Positions 58,746-64,000 of a stretch of DNA of 64,000 nucleotides are shown here, in pieces (position 1 is the stretch's first letter; every line of letters begins with the position of its first letter). The stretch covers positions 1 through 64,000 of the forward strand of contig NZ_JBDPLH010000006.1 in assembly GCF_040187885.1 (NCBI RefSeq), given 5' to 3'. The DNA comes from Roseateles_E cavernae (lineage in GTDB: Bacteria > Pseudomonadota > Gammaproteobacteria > Burkholderiales > Burkholderiaceae_C). The notes beneath the pieces were generated by a model. It saw nothing but the letters and a program-made list of their open reading frames with translations, searched no databases and was not told where the DNA came from. The position numbers and the translations under genes were made by a program.

Positions 58746-59043
58746 GTCGACCCCGCCGCAGATAGCACCAGACAAAGCCGGGGAAACCCAGCGTGATGAA
58801 CAGGCACAGCGCGGCCGCATAGAACTCCCAGCCCTGCGGCTGGCGCTGGCCCTGGTAGGACTCCAGCGCGAAACCCAGAGCCAGGGTCAGCAGGGCCAGC
58901 AGCAAGAGCTCCAGCGCGCGCCAGCCAAAGGGCTTGGCGACGCGCTTGGGGCCCAGCAGCAGCACGCGGCTGCTGAAGTACGGCGCATTGGCCGCGATCA
59001 CCGCGACAAGCAGCACCAGCCAGACGGCAGCGGACTGATCCAT
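58735..59043 (-). CDS. DUF2818 membrane protein downstream of nuoN
   Basis: A 102-residue protein with about three membrane helices (residues 5-25, 45-65, 75-95) and the family segment NAPYFSSRVLLLGPKR. DUF2818 genes follow nuoN in most Burkholderiales and may be an accessory or assembly factor of respiratory complex I; this is inferred from position only. It begins 13 bases after nuoN. Confidence 0.85.
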   Translation of the reverse strand: MDQSAAVWLVLLVAVIAANAPYFSSRVLLLGPKRVAKPFGWRALELLLLALLTLALGFALESYQGQRQPQGWEFYAAALCLFITLGFPGFVWCYLRRGRHGG

Positions 59044-59056
59044 TCAGCGCGGCGCG

Positions 59057-60553
59057 TCAGGGAGCCAGCAGCTTGACGATGGCGGTGCCGCACATGGCCA
59101 TCAGGCCGCCGGGCAGCAGACCGAACACCAGCACGGCGGCGCCATTGAGCGACATCACGGCGCGCACATCGGCCGGCGCGCTCAGCGGCGCGCTGTCGGT
59201 GGGCTCGTCGAAGAACATCACCTTGATGACGCGCAGGTAGTAAAAAGCCCCCACCAGCGACAGCACGACGGCAAACACCGCCAGCGCCAGATAGAGCTGG
59301 GAACCGGTGGTGACCATGGCTTGCAGCACGGCCAGCTTGGCGTAGAAGCCCGCAGTCGGCGGGATGCCGGCCAGCGAGAACATGAAGATGGTCATCACCA
59401 GCGCGAACCAGGGGCTGCGCTTGGCCAGGCCGGCCAGGTCCTTGATCTCCTCGGCCTCATGGCCCTGGCGCGACAGCAGCAGGATCATGCCGAAGGTGCC
59501 CAGCGTCGTCAGCACATAGGTGACCGAGTAGAACAGCGCCGAGCTGTAGGCATTGGCCATGCCGGCGTGGTTGTCGCCGATCACGCCCGAGGCCATCGCC
59601 AGCAGCATGAAGCCCATCTGCGCAATCGTCGAGTAGGCCAGCATGCGCTTGAGATTGCTCTGCGCGATGGCCGCCAGATTGCCGATCACCAACGACACCA
59701 CGGCCAGCACGATCAGCATCTGCTGCCAATCGAAGGCCAGGCCCAGCATGCCCTCCACCAGCAGGCGGATCGTGATCGCGAATGCCGCCAGCTTGGGTGC
59801 GGCGCCGATCAGCAGGGTCACCGCCGTCGGCGCGCCCTGGTAGACGTCGGGCACCCACATATGGAAGGGGGCTGCACCCAGCTTGAAGGCAAGACCTGCC
59901 ACCACGAAGACCACGCCGAACACCAGCACCGACTTGTTCGGGGCGCCGGTGGCGATCACATCGAACACCTGCGGGATGTGCAGCGAGCCGGTGGCGCCGT
60001 ACATCATCGACAGGCCGTAGAGCAGGAAGCCGCTGGCCAGCGCGCCCAGCACAAAGTACTTCATCGCCGCTTCGGTCGAGACCGCGTGGTCACGGCGCAG
60101 CGCCACCAGCGCATACAGCGACAGGCTCATCAATTCCAGGCCGAGATAGAGCACCAGGAAGTTGTGGGCCTGCAGCATCACCATGATGCCCAGCAGGGAG
60201 AACAGGCTCAGCGTGAACAGCTCGCCCTTCAGGATCTCGCGCTCGGCCGCATAGGGGCGCGCATAGACCAGGGTCACGAAGGTCGCAATGCAGGCGAAGA
60301 AGCCCAGCAGATGGCCCATCGGGTCGGACACCACCATGCCCTGCATCGCCGATTCGGTGACGCCGCCATTGAAGGCATTCAGATGCATGGCGCCGACAAC
60401 CACCAGGGTCAGCTGGGTCAGCCAGTAGGTCGGGCGGCGTGCCGGGTCGGTGACCCACAGGTCCACCATGGCCACGACGCAGGCCATGGCCAGCAGGATG
60501 ATTTCGGGATAAACCGCGAGCCAGTTCATAGTCGTCATTGTTGCTTGGCCCAT
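59057..60553 (-). CDS. nuoN: NADH-quinone oxidoreductase subunit N
   Basis: A 498-residue antiporter-like subunit of complex I with about 14 membrane helices; it forms one of the proton channels in the membrane arm. LLGFFACIATF, FVLGALASGFLLYGLSMMYG, KLGAAPFHMWVPDVYQGAP (with the conserved lysine) and LAYSTIAQMGFMLLA are characteristic. The start at 60553 has GGAG 6 bases upstream; starts at 60538 or 60529 (MNWLAVYPE) are also possible and common among relatives. It begins one base after the nuoM stop. Confidence 0.93.
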   Translation of the reverse strand: MGQATMTTMNWLAVYPEIILLAMACVVAMVDLWVTDPARRPTYWLTQLTLVVVGAMHLNAFNGGVTESAMQGMVVSDPMGHLLGFFACIATFVTLVYARPYAAEREILKGELFTLSLFSLLGIMVMLQAHNFLVLYLGLELMSLSLYALVALRRDHAVSTEAAMKYFVLGALASGFLLYGLSMMYGATGSLHIPQVFDVIATGAPNKSVLVFGVVFVVAGLAFKLGAAPFHMWVPDVYQGAPTAVTLLIGAAPKLAAFAITIRLLVEGMLGLAFDWQQMLIVLAVVSLVIGNLAAIAQSNLKRMLAYSTIAQMGFMLLAMASGVIGDNHAGMANAYSSALFYSVTYVLTTLGTFGMILLLSRQGHEAEEIKDLAGLAKRSPWFALVMTIFMFSLAGIPPTAGFYAKLAVLQAMVTTGSQLYLALAVFAVVLSLVGAFYYLRVIKVMFFDEPTDSAPLSAPADVRAVMSLNGAAVLVFGLLPGGLMAMCGTAIVKLLAP

Positions 60554-60554
60554 C

Positions 60555-62036
60555 TCAGACTCCACCCAGCTTGCTGGTGGCCACATGCTTGAGCAGCTCG
60601 GTCACCGAAACCTGCATCACGTCGGTGAAGGGTTTGGGGTAGAGGCCCATGAACAGCGTAGCCAGGGCCAGCACGGCCAGCATCAGGAATTCACGCGCAT
60701 TGATGTCGGTCAGCGCGCGCACATTGTCATTGGTCATCGGGCCGAAGTAGACGCGCTTGTACATCCACAGCGTGTAGGCGGCGCCGAAGATCAGCGCGGT
60801 GGCGGCGATCGCGCCAAGCCAGAAGTCGTACTGCACCGTGCCGATGATCACCATCCACTCGCCGACGAAACCGGCGGTGGCGGGCAGGCCGCAATTGGCC
60901 ATCGCGAAGAACAGCGCGAAGGCGGCGAACTTGGGCATGGTGTTGACCACGCCACCATAGGCCGCGATCTCACGCGAATGCACGCGGTCGTAGAGCACGC
61001 CGATGCACAGGAACATCGCGCCGGAGACAAAGCCGTGCGAGATCATCTGCACCAGGCCGCCGGCCACGCCCAGCTCGTTGAAGATGAAGAAGCCCAGCGT
61101 CACGAAGCCCATGTGGGCGATCGAGGAATAGGCCACCAGCTTCTTCATGTCCTTCTGCACCAGGGCCACCAGGCCGATGTAGACCACCGCGATCAGCGAC
61201 ATCGCGATGATGACCCAGGACCAGTGGTGGGCCGCATCGGGCGCGATCGGCATCGAGAAGCGCAGGAAGCCGTAGGCGCCGAGCTTCAGCATGATGGCGG
61301 CCAGCACCACCGAGCCGCCGGTGGGCGCCTCGACGTGGGCATCGGGCAGCCAGGTGTGCACCGGCCACATCGGCACCTTGACCGCGAAGGCCGCCAGGAA
61401 GGCGAAGAACAGCAGCGTCTGCGCCGTCATCGGCAGCGGCAGCTTGTGCCAGGTCTGGATGTCGAAGGAACCGCCGGACTGGAAGTACAGATACAGCAGC
61501 GCGATCAGCATCAACAGCGAACCGGCCAGCGTGTAGAGGAAGAACTTGAAGGCCGCGTAGACGCGGTTGGCGCCGCCCCAGACGCCGATGATGATGTACA
61601 TCGGGATCAGCGTGGCCTCGAAGAACACATAGAACAGCAAGCCGTCCAGCGCCGAGAACACGCCGACCATCAGACCCGACAGGATCAGGAAGGCGCCCAT
61701 GTACTGATTGACGCGCTCCTCGATCACCTCCCAGGCGGCGATCACGACGATCACCGTGATGAAGGCCGTCAGCGGCACGAACCACATCGAGATGCCGTCG
61801 ACACCCAGGTGGTACATCACATTGAAGCGCTCGATCCAGGCCAGCTTCTCGCTGAACTGCATCGCGGCGGTCGAGGTATCGAAGCCGGTGATCAGCGGCA
61901 CGGTCACCGCGAAGCTCGCCAGCGCGGCGATCAGCGCCATCCAGCGTGCGTTGGTGGCCTGGCTGTCACGCCCCAGGGCCAGCAGCGCAAGGCCGCTGAA
62001 GATGGGCAACCAGATGGCAAGACTCAACAATCCCAT
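60555..62036 (-). CDS. nuoM: NADH-quinone oxidoreductase subunit M
   Basis: A 493-residue membrane subunit of complex I, homologous to Mrp antiporters, one of three proton-pumping channels. The glutamate in AAWEVIEERVNQYM and the lysines in VKVPMWPVHTWLPDAHVEAP mark the channel. About 14 helices are predicted. It lies between nuoL (19-base gap) and nuoN. Length is normal. Confidence 0.95.
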   Translation of the reverse strand: MGLLSLAIWLPIFSGLALLALGRDSQATNARWMALIAALASFAVTVPLITGFDTSTAAMQFSEKLAWIERFNVMYHLGVDGISMWFVPLTAFITVIVVIAAWEVIEERVNQYMGAFLILSGLMVGVFSALDGLLFYVFFEATLIPMYIIIGVWGGANRVYAAFKFFLYTLAGSLLMLIALLYLYFQSGGSFDIQTWHKLPLPMTAQTLLFFAFLAAFAVKVPMWPVHTWLPDAHVEAPTGGSVVLAAIMLKLGAYGFLRFSMPIAPDAAHHWSWVIIAMSLIAVVYIGLVALVQKDMKKLVAYSSIAHMGFVTLGFFIFNELGVAGGLVQMISHGFVSGAMFLCIGVLYDRVHSREIAAYGGVVNTMPKFAAFALFFAMANCGLPATAGFVGEWMVIIGTVQYDFWLGAIAATALIFGAAYTLWMYKRVYFGPMTNDNVRALTDINAREFLMLAVLALATLFMGLYPKPFTDVMQVSVTELLKHVATSKLGGV

Positions 62037-62055
62037 TATTTTTCTCCGCCCTTGC

Positions 62056-64000
62056 TCACAGGCCCGCCAGGGCTCTGAATTGAGGGCCTATATAGGGCCA
62101 CAGCTGCCAGCTCATCAGGCCGATCACGCCCAGAATCATCACCAGGGCATACCAGTACAGATGGCCGGTCTGAACACGGCGCACCAGGCCGGCGATACCG
62201 CCGATGCCACGGGCCGAGCCATTGATCAAGAGGCCGTCGATGAGGCCTTGATCGCCGCCCTTCCAGGCGGCCAGACCGAGACCGCGCGCGGCGCGGGCCA
62301 GCACGTTCTCGTTGAACCAGTCCATGAAGTACTTGTTCTCGAGCACGATGACCAGCGGACGCAGGATCTTGCCCAGCGCCACCGGGACCGCCGGCCAGAC
62401 CATATAGAACAGATAGGCGGTCACGACACCGGCCACAGCCAGCCAGAACGGCAGGGTCATGAAGCCGTGCGTGGCCATCGCCACCGCGCCATGGAAGTGC
62501 TCGGCCAGCGAGGCCATGGCCGGATGCGCCGCCGTGTTGATGATGATGGCGTCCTTGAAGAAGTCGCCGAACAGCATCGGCTGGATCGCCAGGAAACCGA
62601 TCACCACCGAGGGGATGGCCAGCAGCACCAGCGGCGCGGTCACCACCCAGGGCGACTCGTGCGGGGTGTGCGGCTCGTGATGACCGTGGTCATCATGATG
62701 GTCGTGCTCGCCAGGGAAGGGCTTGTGGTGGAAGTTTTCCTTGCCGTGGAAGACCAGGAAATACATGCGGAAGCTGTAGAAGGCCGTCACGAAGACGCCG
62801 GCCACCACCGCGAAATAGGCAAAGCTCGCACCCGGCAGCGTGCTGGCCTGGACCGCCAGGATGATGCTGTCCTTCGAGTAGAAACCGGCAAAGAAGGGCG
62901 TGCCGATCAGGGCCAGCGAGCCCAGCAAGGCGGTGATCCAGGTGATGGGCATGTACTTGCGCAGGCCGCCCATATTGCGGATGTCCTGGTCATGGTGCAT
63001 GCCGATGATGACCGAGCCGGCGCCGAGGAACAGCAGGGCCTTGAAGAAGGCGTGCGTCATCAGGTGGAAGACCGCGACCGAGTAGGCCGAGGCACCCAGC
63101 GCCACCGTCATATAGCCGAGCTGCGACAGCGTCGAGTAGGCGACGACACGCTTGATGTCGTTCTGGATGATACCCAGAAAGCCCATGAACAGCGCGGTGA
63201 TCGCGCCGATCACCAGCACGAAGTTCAGTGCGGTGTCGCTCAGCTCGAACAGCGGCGACATGCGGGCCACCATGAAGATGCCGGCCGTCACCATGGTGGC
63301 GGCGTGGATCAGCGCGGAGATCGGGGTCGGGCCTTCCATCGAGTCGGGCAGCCAGACATGCAGCGGGAACTGCGCGCTCTTGCCCATCGCGCCGATGAAC
63401 AGGCAGATGCAGGCGACGCTGAGCATCATCCAGTCCGAGCCCCACAGCGGGGCGTTGAACTTGATCTGCGCCAGCTCATTGGCCTTGGCAAAGGTCTCGC
63501 CGTAGTTCAGCGAGCCGCCGTAGGCCACCAGCAGGCCGATGCCCAGGATGAAGCCGAAGTCACCGACCCGGTTGACCAGGAAGGCCTTCATGTTCGCGAA
63601 GATCGCGGTCGGCTTGGTGTACCAGAAGCCGATCAGCAGATACGACACCAGGCCCACCGCCTCCCAGCCGAAGAACAGCTGCAGCATGTTGTTGCTCATC
63701 ACGAGCATCAGCATCGAGAAGGTGAACAGCGAGATGTAGCTGAAAAAGCGCTGGTAGCCCGGATCCTCTTCCATATAGCCGATGGTGTAGATGTGCACCA
63801 TCAGCGACACAAAGGTCACAACGCACATCATCATCGCGGTCAGGCCGTCGACCAGGAAGCCGACCTCCATCTTCAGGCCGCCGATGACCATCCATTCGTA
63901 GATGGTCTGGTTGAAGCGGGCACCGTCGATGGCGACCGACTTCAGCACCATCGCCGAGATGATGAAGGAGATCAGCACGCCCAGGATGGTGATGCTGTGA
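62056..64000 (-). CDS. nuoL: NADH-quinone oxidoreductase subunit L, partial
   Basis: About 648 codons of NuoL, whose N-terminus is beyond the right edge (the frame continues upstream as HSITILG before the GTG at 63978, so that GTG is internal). FYVMIG-like first helices, SYLLIGFWYT, AMGKSAQFPLHVWLPDSMEGPTP (conserved Lys), and the long C-terminal lateral helix region near residue 560 on are seen. A His/Asp-rich insert (HDHHDDHGHHEPH, encoded about 62665-62705) occurs in a loop, common in betaproteobacterial NuoL. It forms the distal proton channel of complex I. Confidence 0.94.
   Translation of the reverse strand, partial: HSITILGVLISFIISAMVLKSVAIDGARFNQTIYEWMVIGGLKMEVGFLVDGLTAMMMCVVTFVSLMVHIYTIGYMEEDPGYQRFFSYISLFTFSMLMLVMSNNMLQLFFGWEAVGLVSYLLIGFWYTKPTAIFANMKAFLVNRVGDFGFILGIGLLVAYGGSLNYGETFAKANELAQIKFNAPLWGSDWMMLSVACICLFIGAMGKSAQFPLHVWLPDSMEGPTPISALIHAATMVTAGIFMVARMSPLFELSDTALNFVLVIGAITALFMGFLGIIQNDIKRVVAYSTLSQLGYMTVALGASAYSVAVFHLMTHAFFKALLFLGAGSVIIGMHHDQDIRNMGGLRKYMPITWITALLGSLALIGTPFFAGFYSKDSIILAVQASTLPGASFAYFAVVAGVFVTAFYSFRMYFLVFHGKENFHHKPFPGEHDHHDDHGHHEPHTPHESPWVVTAPLVLLAIPSVVIGFLAIQPMLFGDFFKDAIIINTAAHPAMASLAEHFHGAVAMATHGFMTLPFWLAVAGVVTAYLFYMVWPAVPVALGKILRPLVIVLENKYFMDWFNENVLARAARGLGLAAWKGGDQGLIDGLLINGSARGIGGIAGLVRRVQTGHLYWYALVMILGVIGLMSWQLWPYIGPQFRALAGL

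Noticed and set aside
62665..62705. His/Asp-rich run in NuoL as a metal-binding innovation
   Set aside because: His-rich loop insertions are common in NuoL of betaproteobacteria, so this is probably ordinary variation.

Overview
The window is about 64 kb of GC-rich DNA, packed with short-gap, often overlapping genes. Gene content and order point to the chromosome of a betaproteobacterium of the order Burkholderiales, probably near Roseateles/Paucibacter/Pelomonas. The markers are ubiD, glyA-nrdR, a minor pilin cluster, ribD-ribBA-ribH-nusB, ybgC-tolQRA, kbl-tdh, and the nuoLMN tail followed by DUF2818. This placement is inferred from gene order, not from a database search. No tRNA, rRNA, insertion sequence, prophage or CRISPR array was seen. 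No intergenic gap exceeds 300 bases, so the region reads as core chromosome with a few accessory modules.

Layout. 1-3.4 kb: the end of a chemotaxis receptor, an acyltransferase, a ChaC-like enzyme, a MobA-like nucleotidyltransferase and pdxH. 3.4-6.1 kb (minus strand): a MacB/FtsX-type ABC transporter with a His-rich periplasmic loop, a small Cys protein and a DUF3299 protein, possibly metal-linked. 6.1-14 kb: msrA, a giant AsmA-like DUF748 protein, a YdcF protein, ubiD and a lytic transglycosylase preceded by a long structured leader. 14-16 kb: a ZTP riboswitch upstream of glyA, then nrdR. 16-20.4 kb: five minor (pseudo)pilin genes. 20.4-23.7 kb: riboflavin genes (with a RibBA whose GTP cyclohydrolase II half looks dead) and nusB. 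23.7-27.4 kb: an aminotransferase, ybgC and tolQRA without tolB-pal.

27.3-30.6 kb is the most notable part. A bufferin-type RiPP operon (DUF2282 precursor, DUF692/MNIO enzyme, DUF2063 partner, DoxX membrane protein) is transcribed divergently from a two-gene unit encoding an ECF sigma factor and a 66-residue zinc-binding anti-sigma-like protein. A candidate ECF promoter lies between them. This looks like a self-contained metal-stress circuit making a secreted, post-translationally modified copper-binding peptide.

30.6-41.9 kb: pyroglutamyl peptidase, a complete TRAP transporter, a GspE/PilB-family ATPase with four 30-residue MshEN-like repeats, an AcoR-like regulator without a sigma-54 ATPase domain, selD, a CBS protein, an O-acetylhomoserine sulfhydrylase-like enzyme and a hydrolase. 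42-47.2 kb: the very large NAD-glutamate dehydrogenase and a DUF962 protein. 47.2-51.7 kb: threonine degradation (kbl-tdh) with a divergent XRE-cupin regulator and a perfect palindrome just downstream of the kbl promoter, then YihY-like and DUF2069 membrane proteins. 51.7-57.5 kb: a FAD-linked oxidase and an RND efflux pair. 57.7-64 kb: DUF1178, NUDIX, DUF2818, nuoN, nuoM and a truncated nuoL running off the end.
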